NCBI RefSeq assembly: GCF_007558815.1
Contig: NZ_VLTJ01000039.1
Coordinates: forward strand, 1 to 64,000
Direction of reading: 5' to 3'
Length of the DNA stretch: 64,000 nt
Source: Verticiella sediminum
Lineage (GTDB): Bacteria; Pseudomonadota; Gammaproteobacteria; Burkholderiales; Burkholderiaceae_B
The translations under genes and the position numbers were made by a program. The number at the start of each line of letters is the position of its first letter. Position 1 is the first letter of the stretch. The notes beneath the pieces are model-generated. The model was given only the letters and a program-made list of their open reading frames with translations. It had not been told where the DNA came from and did not search any database. Shown in pieces: positions 18,235 to 27,635 of the stretch.

Positions 18235-19130
18235 CAGGTCATGAGTAGCATCCAGAGGGGGATGGTGACCAGCGAGGCCACCGTGCCCAGCGAGATGAGC
18301 AGCGCGACTAGACGCCCGTCGCCGCCCATGCGGGCAGCGAGCACGTAGGCGCTGGAAGCCGTCGGTAATGCGGCGAAGAGCAGCAGCATGTTCTGTTCGA
18401 GGGGAGACAGATCGAGGGCCGGGATGCGCCCGATCAGCACCGCGACCAGGGGCAGCGCGAGCAGCTTGACCGCCATCATCCAGCCCACCAGCTTCTCCGA
18501 CCCGCGTGCCGAGTGCACGGTCAGGCTGGCGCCCACGCAAATCAGGCCCAGCGCCAGCGCTGCCGCGCCCAGCCGGCGCAGGAAGATGTCCACGGGTTCG
18601 GGCAGCACCAGGCCGGAGAAGTTCGCGACCAGGGCGAGCAGGGTGGTGACGAACAAGGGGTTGCGCAGCAGGGCGCCGAGCAGGCTGCTGCCGCCGTGCC
18701 GCGCGAGCGCGTACACCGCGAGGAAGTTGGCCAAGGGCACGCCGAAGCCGATCAGCAGCGCCATGACCGCCGCGCCGTCCGCGCCGCCCATGCTGTGCGC
18801 GAGCGCCAGGGCGAGATAGGAGTTGAAGCGAAAACCGCACTGCACTACCGAGGCGAAGCGCACGGGATCGGGCCGCAGCACCAGCGCGAGCCAGGACAGC
18901 CCGGCCCCGGCGGCCATCAGGAGCAGGCAGGCCTGCAGCAGGTCGGCCGCCTGGCCCAGGTCGATCGGGCGGGCGAGGATGGTCTGAAAGAGCAGCGCGG
19001 GAAAGAGGATGTAGTAGACGAGCCGTTCGACTTCGGAGAAGAACCGGGCGTCGAAACCGAGCCGGTGACGCAGCGCAAGACCGAGCGCGAGCAGCAGGAA
19101 GTCGGGGAAAACTAATAGAGCGATGGACAT
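18234..19130 (-). CDS. AEC-family (auxin efflux carrier-like) permease
   Basis: A 298-residue membrane protein of ten predicted hydrophobic segments, with the AEC patterns FFSEVERLVYYILFPALLF near residue 30, GFRFNSYLALALA mid-protein and LFAALPTASSAYVLAARMGG near the end. Bacterial AEC members transport malonate, malate or other organic acids. Its stop overlaps the tsaE start, so it may head the tsaE-amiC-mutL-miaA operon. It is divergent from a Bug protein gene across 119 bases. The substrate is not identifiable. Confidence 0.87.
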   Translation of the reverse strand: MSIALLVFPDFLLLALGLALRHRLGFDARFFSEVERLVYYILFPALLFQTILARPIDLGQAADLLQACLLLMAAGAGLSWLALVLRPDPVRFASVVQCGFRFNSYLALALAHSMGGADGAAVMALLIGFGVPLANFLAVYALARHGGSSLLGALLRNPLFVTTLLALVANFSGLVLPEPVDIFLRRLGAAALALGLICVGASLTVHSARGSEKLVGWMMAVKLLALPLVAVLIGRIPALDLSPLEQNMLLLFAALPTASSAYVLAARMGGDGRLVALLISLGTVASLVTIPLWMLLMT

Positions 19131-19249
19131 GCTGGTTTGCTATGCTCGCAAAGCACGGTCGGCACACCTGCCGGCCGCTGCCGGAGACGAGCGCGGCCTA
19201 CGAGGCGGTGCGCAGGTTCTGACAACCAATATTCAGAGGAACAAGAGTG

Positions 19250-20248
19250 ATGATGAAGACTCAACGCACGATGACGTTTGGCCGCCTGGTGCTGGCTGCC
19301 ACGGTCGGGATGATGGGCATGACGGCCGGCGCGCATGCGCAAAGCAGCTACCCGAACAAACCTATCCGCCTGATCGTGCCGTTCGCGCCCGGTGGCTCGA
19401 CCGACATTATCGCCCGTCTGGTCGGCGACCGCATGGGCAAGGAGTTGGGTCAGCCCGTCGTCATCGAGAACAAGGGTGGCGGGGGCGGTTCGATCGGCGC
19501 CACGGAGGCCGCGCGCGCCGCCCCCGACGGCTACACCCTGTCGATCGCCACGGTCTCGACCATGGCCGTCAACCCGGCCTGCTATGAAAAGCTTTCCTAC
19601 GATCCGCTCAAGGATTTCCAGCCGGTCACCAACTTCGCCAACACCGCCAACGTGATCGCGGTCAATCCGAAGTTCCCGGCCAAGGATTTCAAGAGCTTCG
19701 TCGAGGAACTCAAGGCGAACCCGAACAAGTATTCCTACGGCTCATCAGGCACCTGCGGCGTGCTGCACCTGTTCGGCGAAGCCTTCCGCGGCTCGACCGA
19801 CACCGATATCGTGCACGTGCCCTATCGTGGCTCGGGCCCGGCGGTGATCGATACGGTGGCTGGCCAGGTCCAGATCATCTTCGACAACCTGCCGTCCTCC
19901 ATGCCGCAGATCGAAGCGGGCCGCCTCACGCCCATGGCCATCGCCTGGCCCGAGCGCCTGAAGCAGCTACCCGACGTCCCGACGCTGGCCGAGGCGGGCT
20001 ATCCTGAACTCAACCAGCCGGTGTGGTATGGCCTGCTCGCGCCGGCCGGCACGCCGATGGAAGCGGTCAACACGCTGCGCGACGCTGCCGTCAAGGTGCT
20101 GGCGCAGCCCGACGTGATCGAAGCGCTGGCCAAGCAGGGCGCCGCGCCTTCCGGCAACACGCCCGAGGAGTTCGCCGCGGAGATCAAGACCCAGTACGAC
20201 TGGGCCAAGGAAATCACCGAAAAGCAGAACATCAAGCTGGAGCAATAA
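19250..20248 (+). CDS. Bug-family (TctC) periplasmic solute-binding protein
   Basis: A 332-residue binding protein. The signal peptide (LVLAATVGMMGMTAGAHA) is cleaved before QSSYPNKPIRLIVPFAPGGS. Further family segments are PVVIENKGGGGG and LPDVPTLAEAGYP. ATG at 19250 follows AGAGGA by nine bases; an in-frame GTG at 19247 and ATG at 19253 are adjacent alternatives. Two cysteines (PACYEKL and GTCGVLH) could form a disulfide, a feature seen in some Bug members. A strong intrinsic terminator follows at 20281, so it is monocistronic. It is divergent from the AEC permease. Confidence 0.92.
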   Translation: MMKTQRTMTFGRLVLAATVGMMGMTAGAHAQSSYPNKPIRLIVPFAPGGSTDIIARLVGDRMGKELGQPVVIENKGGGGGSIGATEAARAAPDGYTLSIATVSTMAVNPACYEKLSYDPLKDFQPVTNFANTANVIAVNPKFPAKDFKSFVEELKANPNKYSYGSSGTCGVLHLFGEAFRGSTDTDIVHVPYRGSGPAVIDTVAGQVQIIFDNLPSSMPQIEAGRLTPMAIAWPERLKQLPDVPTLAEAGYPELNQPVWYGLLAPAGTPMEAVNTLRDAAVKVLAQPDVIEALAKQGAAPSGNTPEEFAAEIKTQYDWAKEITEKQNIKLEQ

Positions 20249-20280
20249 GCATCCGAACGCGGCGCCACAGCCGCGTGTGA

Positions 20281-20314
20281 AGCCCCGGTGCTGGCAGGCC
20301 CCGGGGCTTTTTTT
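20281..20314 (+). terminator. Rho-independent terminator after the Bug gene
   Basis: AGCCCCGG (20281-20288) pairs with CCGGGGCT (20301-20308) across a 12-base loop and is followed by a run of Ts. It lies 33 bases after the stop of the Bug gene. Confidence 0.88.
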
Positions 20315-20360
20315 CGCCGCCGGGCCGCGTCAAGGCATCGTTCCAACGGCGCGAGCGCGG

Positions 20361-21725
20361 TCACCTTCGCAAGGCCAGGTCTCGCGCAATCCTGCCCCCG
20401 CCGTCGTCTGCCGAGCCGAGCCGGCTCAATTGATCGAACAATGCGCCGGCCGCCGGATCGCCCAGGGCCCGCCGCGCGCCGTCCAGGAACTTCTCTTTCC
20501 GATCGGCGTCCGTCAGCGGCCAGGCCGGCGAGCCCGGCGTCTTGTCTACCCGCATTCGATACCGTCCCCGGCTGGTCCGGACTGTCACGTCGGTGTACCC
20601 CTTCAATCCCGAATAGACCTTCGAATCCTCGATGCGATGACGCCGCACCTTCTTCATGAGCGCACGCACGGGCTTGCGCATCACCTGGTCGTCGGTGAAG
20701 CTGTTCATTGTCAGCGTGCCATCGATGAACGCAGCGGCCGCACAATATTCGATGCTGAATTTCGCCTCCAGCCCCGTGTGAGGATTCGAGCTGATCAAGG
20801 CGCCGTCGCCGCCCGGCAGGAAGCCGATGTCGATGCTCTCGATCTCATCGGCTCGCAGGCCGTGCTCTTCTTTCAGTTGCAGCAGTCCGCCCACCGCCCG
20901 ATGGTTGGCGTAGCAACACGGCCAGCGCTTGACGTAAATGCCGGGCTCGGCGATTTCCCAAGGGGCGCCAAGGCGTTCGATACATTCGGCCAGCGGAGTG
21001 GCTCCCTCGCCGGCGTAGGTCGACAGGAACCCGCCGGGTACGTCGAAGATCGATCTTTCCGCGGTGCACCCATTGCGCGCCAGCCAGACCGAGAGCAGCG
21101 CGCTGCGTGCCGCATGCCCCGCATGAAAAGGCTTGGCCATGGACCCGAAATTTCGCACCAGTCCGCTTGCCTGCGTGGCGGCCAAGCCCCAGGCCGTACG
21201 CAGTTGGTCGGGATCGAGCCGCCACAGGCGCGCCACGGCCGCGGTGCTCGACATGACGCCCACTGTCGCCGTCGTGTGCCAACCGCGGAAATAATGGCCG
21301 TCCCCGACCGCCACACCCAGCTTGCCCGCCACCTCGAGGCCGAGCACGTAGGACGCCAAGGCATGTTCGCCGCTGGCGCCCGCATCGGCGCCGGCCGCGA
21401 GAATCGCGGGAACCAGCGTCGTACTGGGATGCCCGCGCAAGGTGGGCATCGCGTCGTCGAAATCCAGCGCGTGGCTGGCGATGGCATTGGCGAAGGCCGC
21501 TTCCGCGGGCGAGGTGGAGAGCGTCCGTCCCCATACCGCCACGCGCCCGCGCGCGCCGTTTTCCTCCGCCCAGCGTGCGGCCAGCTCGCTGACCGGCTCC
21601 GTCAGGCCGAGCAGCGCGCAGCCCACGGTATCGATGAATGCTGCCCTGGCCGCGGGCAATGCCTGCGCGGGCAGCGCGGCGACCCGGGTATCGATGACGA
21701 ATTCCGCCAGACGTTGCGTCAACAC
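20361..21725 (-). CDS. MmgE/PrpD-family protein (paralogue 1)
   Basis: A 454-residue MmgE/PrpD protein, the fold of 2-methylcitrate dehydratase, cis-aconitate decarboxylase and iminodisuccinate epimerase. The active-site pattern is canonical: HALDFDDAMPTLRGHP (His99), RGWHTTATVG, MAKPFHAGHAAR and KRWPCCYANH. The frame is open far upstream, but a GTG at 21725 preceded by AAAGGAGG is the clear start. It is divergent from a LysR gene with a 124-base spacer holding an inverted repeat at 21748. Of the four paralogues in this island it keeps the most conserved motifs. The substrate is unknown. Confidence 0.9.
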   Translation of the reverse strand: MLTQRLAEFVIDTRVAALPAQALPAARAAFIDTVGCALLGLTEPVSELAARWAEENGARGRVAVWGRTLSTSPAEAAFANAIASHALDFDDAMPTLRGHPSTTLVPAILAAGADAGASGEHALASYVLGLEVAGKLGVAVGDGHYFRGWHTTATVGVMSSTAAVARLWRLDPDQLRTAWGLAATQASGLVRNFGSMAKPFHAGHAARSALLSVWLARNGCTAERSIFDVPGGFLSTYAGEGATPLAECIERLGAPWEIAEPGIYVKRWPCCYANHRAVGGLLQLKEEHGLRADEIESIDIGFLPGGDGALISSNPHTGLEAKFSIEYCAAAAFIDGTLTMNSFTDDQVMRKPVRALMKKVRRHRIEDSKVYSGLKGYTDVTVRTSRGRYRMRVDKTPGSPAWPLTDADRKEKFLDGARRALGDPAAGALFDQLSRLGSADDGGGRIARDLALRR

Positions 21726-21747
21726 GATGTCTCCCTCCTTTTGCACT

Positions 21748-21761
21748 TTTCGGAACCGAAA
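21748..21761. promoter_or_regulatory. Inverted repeat in the MmgE/LysR divergent promoter
   Basis: TTTCGG-AA-CCGAAA is a perfect 6-bp-arm palindrome, 23 bases upstream of the MmgE/PrpD start and about 90 bases from the LysR start. This suits a regulator site in a divergent LysR promoter. It was found by symmetry only. Confidence 0.45.
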
Positions 21762-21849
21762 CGATGTCGCCATCGGACGGGGACCAGCGTTATCTTTAAA
21801 GCCGCTGTATTCCAACGAACTCCAATGGCGGCCTGATGGCCGGACGATC

Positions 21850-22773
21850 ATGCGACAACTCGACATTGCTTCGCTCGAATTGCTGGTGTTGGCCATCGAG
21901 GAAAGCAGCCTCAGCAAGGCTGCCAAACAGGAAAACCAGGTCGCGTCGGCAGCGAGCAAGCGCATCTCGATGCTGGAATCGCGCGTCGGGACGGCGCTGC
22001 TGGAGCGGCGCCGGCACGGTGTGAGACCCACAGCCGCGGGCTTGATGCTGTACCAGCATGCAAAGGCCATCCTGCGCAGCGTGCAGGTCGCGGAAGACGC
22101 GCTGGGCGCCTACAACCAGTTCGGCAATGCCACCATCCGGCTCGCCGCGAATCCATCGACCACCCTCCAGTGGCTGCCGGATGTGATGAGCGGCTTCACG
22201 CGCGAGCATCCCGGCCTGAACGTGGACCTGATCGAAGCGCTGAGCCAGAACATCCCGGTCATGGTGTCCGAGGGCCGCGCGGACATGGGCATCTACCATG
22301 CCAGGCATCCGAATCCCGGCGTGACGTCGTACGCCTACCGTCGCGATCGCATCGGCCTGGTGACGCCGCAATGGCATCCGCTGGCGCAGCGAGCGGCCAT
22401 CCGCCTGGAAGACGCGCTGGAGTACGAGTTCCTCGGCTATTTTCCGCTCCATACGCTCGAAGCCTTCATGGCATTGGCCGGCAGCACCATCTCTCGCCCG
22501 CCCACGGTGAAGACCCAGGTGGCGAACCTGGAGGCGCGATGCAGGATGGTGCGCGAGGGATTGGGTCTGGCCATCGTTCCGGAGAATGTCGTGCGTACCT
22601 ATTTGCGTCCGTTGTCGCTGACGCTCGTTCCGCTCATCGACGAGTGGGCCGAGCGTTGTTTCTTCATCTGCGTGCGGGACGCGGCGGTGCTGAGCGAGCC
22701 GGCCGCGCGCATGTTGCGTTACCTGCGCGAGAGCTGTACTGCCGATACGTCACAGCTTGCCGAGGAGCGGTAG
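21850..22773 (+). CDS. LysR-family transcriptional regulator of the MmgE/PrpD island
   Basis: A 307-residue LysR protein starting MRQLDIASLELLVLAIEES. It has the winged helix SLSKAAKQENQVASAASKRISMLESRVGTALL, slightly unusual in having AASKRI at the recognition helix, then an effector domain. It sits between a divergent MmgE/PrpD gene and the co-directional Bug-MmgE-MmgE-MBL-MmgE run, a position typical of the pathway regulator. The ATG at 21850 was chosen because the homologous region begins there. Confidence 0.88.
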   Translation: MRQLDIASLELLVLAIEESSLSKAAKQENQVASAASKRISMLESRVGTALLERRRHGVRPTAAGLMLYQHAKAILRSVQVAEDALGAYNQFGNATIRLAANPSTTLQWLPDVMSGFTREHPGLNVDLIEALSQNIPVMVSEGRADMGIYHARHPNPGVTSYAYRRDRIGLVTPQWHPLAQRAAIRLEDALEYEFLGYFPLHTLEAFMALAGSTISRPPTVKTQVANLEARCRMVREGLGLAIVPENVVRTYLRPLSLTLVPLIDEWAERCFFICVRDAAVLSEPAARMLRYLRESCTADTSQLAEER

Positions 22774-22914
22774 GGGCGGCAAGAGCCCATGCCGATTTTG
22801 TTCACAGTTGTTCCAAACTTTCATCGCCGGTGTGTTTCGCGTCCCTAGAATAAGTCTCTGATACGACAACATGTTCTCGCGCCGCCAGAGCAGCGAGACG
22901 CACAGGAGACGACC

Positions 22915-23925
22915 ATGTGGACCAGGCATATCGGTGCGGCGCTAGGCGTCGTCGCTGCTTCGACGCTGTTGCATTGCGGCGCGGCAGTGAGTGCAACCAG
23001 GGCGCCGGCGCAAGGCGCGCAAGAACCGCAGGATTATCCCAATCGCCAGGTACGCGTGATCGTGCCGTTTCCGCCCGGCAGCTCCGACACTGTGGCGCGC
23101 ATGCTGGCCGAGCAGTTGGGCGAGGCCTTTCGCCAGACGTTCTACATCGACAATCGCCCGGGGGCGTCCGGTACGCTGGGTTCGGGCGTCGCCGCTCGCG
23201 CCGAGCCGGACGGTTATACGCTGCTTTTCCCCACGTGCTCCCACGCGATCAGCGCAGTCAGCGTCAAGAACATTCCCTTCGACTCGGTGCAGGACTTCAC
23301 TCCGGTGGCGAAGGTCGCCGATTCGCCGATGGTGCTGGTCGCCAATCCGTCGTTGCCCGCCAACAGCGTCCAGGAACTGATCGCGCTGGCGAAAAAAGAT
23401 CCCGGTGCGCTGACTTACGCGACCAACGGCCCGGGCAGCATCACCTCGCTGGGGATGGTGCTGTTCAAGAGCATGACGGGGGTCAGCATGCGCGACATTC
23501 CGTACAAGGGTGCGGGGCAGTCGCTGACCGCGCTGATCGGTGGCGAAATCAACTTCATGCTCGCGCCGCTGGGCGCCGTGTCCGCCTATCTGCAGGCGAA
23601 TCAGCTAAAGGCGCTGGCGATCGCCTCGGGCCGCCGCTCGCCGCTGGTGCCCGACCTGCCGACGATCGCCGAATCCGGGGTTCCGGGCTATGAGGCGACT
23701 TGCTGGTATGGGGTGCTGGCGCCCAAGGATATGCCGGCGCCGATCGTGCAGAAGCTGCAGGATCAGATCGAGAAGGCCATGCAAAGCGCCGAAATGAAGA
23801 ACCGTCTGGCGACATTGGGCGTTGAACCCTCGCCGGAGAGCGGCGCGACGTTCGGCGCCTACATGGCGTCCGAGATCGACAAGTGGGGCAAGGTCTACAA
23901 GGACACCGGACTGGCGCAGGAGTAG
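22915..23925 (+). CDS. Bug-family (TctC) periplasmic solute-binding protein
   Basis: A 336-residue Bug protein with CAGGAGA before the ATG. The N-terminal signal peptide continues into a 20-residue polar lead (TRAPAQGAQEPQ) before the family opening DYPNRQVRVIVPFPPGSSDT. PGASGTLGSG, DIPYKGAGQSL and LPTIAESGVPGYE follow. A Cys after LLH in the signal region does not fit a lipobox well. It is the first gene of a tight + strand run, six bases before MmgE/PrpD paralogue 2, and is the likely uptake receptor for that pathway. Confidence 0.92.
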   Translation: MWTRHIGAALGVVAASTLLHCGAAVSATRAPAQGAQEPQDYPNRQVRVIVPFPPGSSDTVARMLAEQLGEAFRQTFYIDNRPGASGTLGSGVAARAEPDGYTLLFPTCSHAISAVSVKNIPFDSVQDFTPVAKVADSPMVLVANPSLPANSVQELIALAKKDPGALTYATNGPGSITSLGMVLFKSMTGVSMRDIPYKGAGQSLTALIGGEINFMLAPLGAVSAYLQANQLKALAIASGRRSPLVPDLPTIAESGVPGYEATCWYGVLAPKDMPAPIVQKLQDQIEKAMQSAEMKNRLATLGVEPSPESGATFGAYMASEIDKWGKVYKDTGLAQE

Positions 23926-23931
23926 CCGAGA

Positions 23932-25329
23932 ATGACCGCAACGACACTGAATGCAAACGACAAGCCGAAGAATGAAAAGACGTTGACCGGGGCGTTCGCC
24001 GACTGCCTGCTGGACATCCGCTACGACACGCTGCCGGCGGCGGCGATCGAGGTGGCGCGTCACGTGGCGCTGGACGGACTCGGCGTCATGATCGCGGGCG
24101 CGTCCGAGCCGCTCGGGTTGGGCCGTATCTCCATCGAGTACACGCGCGAAATGGGCGGCAACCCGCAGGCATCGGTGGCCACCGCCGGTTTCAAGACGTC
24201 GATGTCCAACGCTGCCTACGTCAATGGCACGCTGGCGCACGCGCTCGATTGGGACAACACCTGGTACCCACTGAACCATCCTACCTCGCCCACGCTGCCC
24301 GCGATCCTGGCGGTGGCCGAGCATCGCAAGCTGCCGGGCCACCGGATCATCGAGGCCATTGTCGCCGCCTTCGAAACGCAAGGCCGCCTGCGCCTGGCGG
24401 CTGGCGCCGCGATGAAGAACGGCGAGGGTTTCCACAAGCCGGGCATGACCGGCACCTTCGGCGCCGTCGCCGGCGTGGCCCGCTTGATCGGCCTGGACCG
24501 CCAACAAACGCTGATGGCCCTGGGGCTGGCGGGCTCGCGCGCGGGCAGCGTTGCACTCAACACCGGCACCATGACCAAATCGTCCCATTCGGGCCATGCC
24601 GCGCGCATCGGCGTCGATTGCGGATTGCTGGCGGAAAAGGGCTGGACCGCCACGGCGGACATTTTCGGACCGAAAGGGTTCTTCGACACGTTTCTGCACG
24701 GCGGCGGCACGCCGGCGCTGCTGGTCGAAGGCTTTGCCGCGCCGCTGCGCATGGTGGATCCGGGTGTGGGTTTCAAGAAATATCCGAGCAACTACTTCAC
24801 GCATCGTCCCATCGACGCGGCACTGGCGCTGCGCAAGGCGCCTGGTTTCCGGGGCAGCGACATCGATCGCATCGACATCGACTTCCCGGCGTTCGACTAC
24901 GTTGACCGGCCGCAGCCGCGCACTGGCCTGGACGGCAAGTTCAGCGTGCAGTACGCCACGGTGGTGGCCCTGCTGGACGGCGAGATCACCATCGATTCGT
25001 TCACCAACGAACGCCGCTTTGCCGACGACGTGCAGGCGCTGCTGCCGCGCGTGACGCTGCGCAAGGACACGTCCATACCGGGGGATTTCGATCAGACCTG
25101 GGCGGTGGTGACGGTGCGACTGAAGGACGGCCGCACCTGCGTGCAGAAGATGCAGGAGCTGTCCGGCTGGATCGGTTATCCGCTCACGCGCGAGCAGCGG
25201 CTGGAGAAGTTCTTCGGCGCCACGCGCCGCGCGCTGGACCAGACCCGCGCGCAGCGCGTGGTCGACCTGGTGGAGAAGCTGGACGCGATCGACGATATCG
25301 ACGAGGTCATGACCATCGTGCGCGCGTAA
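23932..25329 (+). CDS. MmgE/PrpD-family protein (paralogue 2)
   Basis: A 465-residue MmgE/PrpD protein. The active-site region reads HALDWDNTWYPLNHP (His116), so the second Asp of the usual DFDD is Asn, with FHKPGMTG, TMTKSSHSGHAAR and KKYPSNYFTHRP for the other motifs. It begins six bases after the Bug gene, so the two are surely co-transcribed. It differs throughout from paralogues 1, 3 and 4, so these are not recent duplicates. The reaction could be dehydration, decarboxylation or epimerisation of a carboxylate. Only the family is certain. Confidence 0.9.
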   Translation: MTATTLNANDKPKNEKTLTGAFADCLLDIRYDTLPAAAIEVARHVALDGLGVMIAGASEPLGLGRISIEYTREMGGNPQASVATAGFKTSMSNAAYVNGTLAHALDWDNTWYPLNHPTSPTLPAILAVAEHRKLPGHRIIEAIVAAFETQGRLRLAAGAAMKNGEGFHKPGMTGTFGAVAGVARLIGLDRQQTLMALGLAGSRAGSVALNTGTMTKSSHSGHAARIGVDCGLLAEKGWTATADIFGPKGFFDTFLHGGGTPALLVEGFAAPLRMVDPGVGFKKYPSNYFTHRPIDAALALRKAPGFRGSDIDRIDIDFPAFDYVDRPQPRTGLDGKFSVQYATVVALLDGEITIDSFTNERRFADDVQALLPRVTLRKDTSIPGDFDQTWAVVTVRLKDGRTCVQKMQELSGWIGYPLTREQRLEKFFGATRRALDQTRAQRVVDLVEKLDAIDDIDEVMTIVRA

Positions 25330-25366
25330 GCCATAGAAGTTAAATCAATCTTCAAAGGAGTACGAA

Positions 25367-26764
25367 GTGGCCAAGCAGGAGAATTTCGACGACACCCACT
25401 CGCGCGGAATCGCGCAGTTCGTAGCGGGCTTGCGCTATGACAAGCTGCCCAGCGAAGTGCGTGAGCGCACCAAGCTTCTGCTGCTCGACGCGTTCGGATG
25501 CGGCTTGTATGGTGCGCACCTGGAATGGAGCCGGATCCTGCAGCGTACGTTGAAGAACATGGACGCAACACGCGCATGCACGGTATGGGGCACGTCCGAG
25601 AAGCTCTCCGCATCCAATGCGGCCCTGGTGAACGGCACGCAGGTTCAAGGTTTCGAACTCGACGATGCACACCACCGCGGCGTGGTTCACCTGGGCGCGG
25701 CCACGCTGCCCGCGCTGGTTGCCGTGGCGCAAGATCGCGGGTTGAGCGGCAAGGACTTCCTGACCGCAGCCGTGGCCGCCTACGAGATTGGCCCGCGTGT
25801 CGGGATCTGCATGACGCCGGACCATATCGGGCAGGGCTGGCATCCAGCGGGGACCATCGGAATCTTCGCCGCCGCGATGGGCACGGCGCGGGCATTGGGC
25901 CTGGATACCGAGCAGACCATCCATGCGCTGGGCCATGCAGGCACACAATCCTCCGGCCTGATGGCCGCACAGTATGGCGCCATGGTCAAGCGCGTGCACG
26001 CCGGTCACGCGGCGCAGTGCGGGTTGCTGGGCGCTTACTTCGCCGAGAACAGCCTGACGGGCATACGCAATGTGTTCGAGTGCGAATACGGCGGCTTCTG
26101 CACCACGTTTTCCCGTTCGCATGATCGATTCAACATGCAAGATCTGACGGCTGGCCTGGGCGACGTCTGGGAAACCATGAACGTGTCGCTCAAGTTCTAT
26201 TCGTGCGTCTTCAGCGGGCATACCGCACTGAATGCCATCACCGACATCCAGGAGGAGCACCCCTTCGGTCCGGATGACTTCGAGCGCATCGTAGTGCACG
26301 GCTCCAAGGTGACGATGGACCACGTCGGCTGGAAGTACAAGCCCGAAGGAATGACCGCCGCGCAGCTCAACCTGCCTTTCTGCATCGCCACATTGCTGCT
26401 GGAAGGGGATGTCTTCGTCGACCAGTTCAATGACGCGGCCATCCAGGACCCGCGCCGCATCGCGCTGCTGGAGAAGGTAGAGGTTGTCGAAGACCCTGCC
26501 ATCACCGCGCGCGGAGGAAAGTACCGGCACATGGTGCGGGTCGAGGTGTTCTTCAAGGACGGCCAGCGGCTCGAGCGGACCGTGGAAGTGTCGCGCGGCA
26601 GCGAGAAGCGTTTCGCGCCGCAATCGGACATCGTGTCGAAGTTCGAGAAACTGGCGCGCCACGTCCTGCCCGAATCCCAGATGAACGAGTTGCGCGACAC
26701 GGTGTTGTCGCTGGACTCGCTTGACGATGCGGCACGACTGGGCGAACTGCTGACCGTGCGCTGA
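25367..26764 (+). CDS. MmgE/PrpD-family protein (paralogue 3)
   Basis: A 465-residue MmgE/PrpD protein. The start is GTG at 25367, with AAAGGAG ten bases upstream. The active-site segment is GFELDDAHHRGVVHLG (His108), followed by QGWHPAGTIG, AMVKRVHAGHAAQ and KFYSCVFSGHTALNA. It lies 37 bases after paralogue 2 and 33 bases before the MBL-fold gene, so it is part of the same operon. It has the same length as paralogue 2 but different motifs, suggesting a separate step or a heteromeric partner. The substrate is unknown. Confidence 0.9.
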   Translation: MAKQENFDDTHSRGIAQFVAGLRYDKLPSEVRERTKLLLLDAFGCGLYGAHLEWSRILQRTLKNMDATRACTVWGTSEKLSASNAALVNGTQVQGFELDDAHHRGVVHLGAATLPALVAVAQDRGLSGKDFLTAAVAAYEIGPRVGICMTPDHIGQGWHPAGTIGIFAAAMGTARALGLDTEQTIHALGHAGTQSSGLMAAQYGAMVKRVHAGHAAQCGLLGAYFAENSLTGIRNVFECEYGGFCTTFSRSHDRFNMQDLTAGLGDVWETMNVSLKFYSCVFSGHTALNAITDIQEEHPFGPDDFERIVVHGSKVTMDHVGWKYKPEGMTAAQLNLPFCIATLLLEGDVFVDQFNDAAIQDPRRIALLEKVEVVEDPAITARGGKYRHMVRVEVFFKDGQRLERTVEVSRGSEKRFAPQSDIVSKFEKLARHVLPESQMNELRDTVLSLDSLDDAARLGELLTVR

Positions 26765-26797
26765 GGGGCTTTCCCCTGATACCGATAGGAGAACAAG

Positions 26798-27595
26798 ATG
26801 GCACTGCCTACCTACGAAGTCTATGCAATTCGCTACGCATGGCGCCCGCTCCAGCGCAAGGACAACTTCCTGGGCGGCGACCCGCACGAGGGGCCGATGC
26901 CGATGGATTATTTTGTCTGGTGTATCCGCAATTCCGAACGCACCTTCGTGGTGGACGTGGGCTTCACGGAGGAGGTCGGCAACAAGCGCAAGCGCAACTA
27001 TCTGCGCACGCCGCGGCAGGGCCTGGCGCAGATCGGCGTAGACACCACGCAGGTCAAGGATGTGATCATTTCGCACATGCACTACGACCACGCCGGTACG
27101 CTGGACGACTTTCCCAATGCCCAGTTCCATATACAGGACGACGAAATGGCGTACGCCACCGGCCGGTATATGGGCAACCATCAATTCAGCCATGGCATCG
27201 AGGTCGAGGACGTGCTGGGCATGGTGCGGCGGGTCTTCAAGAATCGGGTCAGCTTTCATCGCGGCACCGAGGAACTGGCGCCCGGCGTCAGCGTGCATCG
27301 CATCGGCGGCCACACGGCGGGTCTGCAATCGGTGCGGGTGCATACGAAGCGCGGATGGATGGTGCTGGCCTCCGATGCCTCGCACTACTACGAGCATATC
27401 GAGACGGAACGCTTCTTCCGGTCCGTGTTCAACGTCGGCGAGATGCTGGACGGCTACCGCACGCTGCGTTCGCTCGCCGAATCGATCAACCACATCATTC
27501 CCGGCCACGATCCGCTCGTGATGAAACGGTATCCCGCACCGGCGCCGGCGCTGGAAGGGATAGTGGCGCGGCTGGACGAAGAGCCGCGCCTGTAG
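26798..27595 (+). CDS. Metallo-beta-lactamase-fold hydrolase (lactonase-like)
   Basis: A 265-residue MBL-fold enzyme with the dinuclear metal motif HMHYDH at 93-98, further ligands in GGHTAG, an Asp in ASDASHYY and a C-terminal IPGHDP histidine. The arrangement resembles AttM/AiiA-type N-acylhomoserine lactonases, although the operon context argues for a catabolic lactone or thioester. A ribosome-binding site (ATAGGAG) precedes the ATG. It lies between MmgE/PrpD paralogues 3 and 4 on the same strand. A lactone formed from, or fed into, an MmgE/PrpD product is a reasonable guess. Confidence 0.88.
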   Translation: MALPTYEVYAIRYAWRPLQRKDNFLGGDPHEGPMPMDYFVWCIRNSERTFVVDVGFTEEVGNKRKRNYLRTPRQGLAQIGVDTTQVKDVIISHMHYDHAGTLDDFPNAQFHIQDDEMAYATGRYMGNHQFSHGIEVEDVLGMVRRVFKNRVSFHRGTEELAPGVSVHRIGGHTAGLQSVRVHTKRGWMVLASDASHYYEHIETERFFRSVFNVGEMLDGYRTLRSLAESINHIIPGHDPLVMKRYPAPAPALEGIVARLDEEPRL

Positions 27596-27635
27596 AACAA
27601 GCATGGTCTTGGAGCAAGCCCCCAGGGGGACATTG

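Noticed and set aside
17728-19167. A single minus-strand frame covering both tsaE and the AEC permease region
   Set aside because: Only the last 168 residues resemble a protein family (TsaE). The upstream part is the AEC gene read in the wrong frame.
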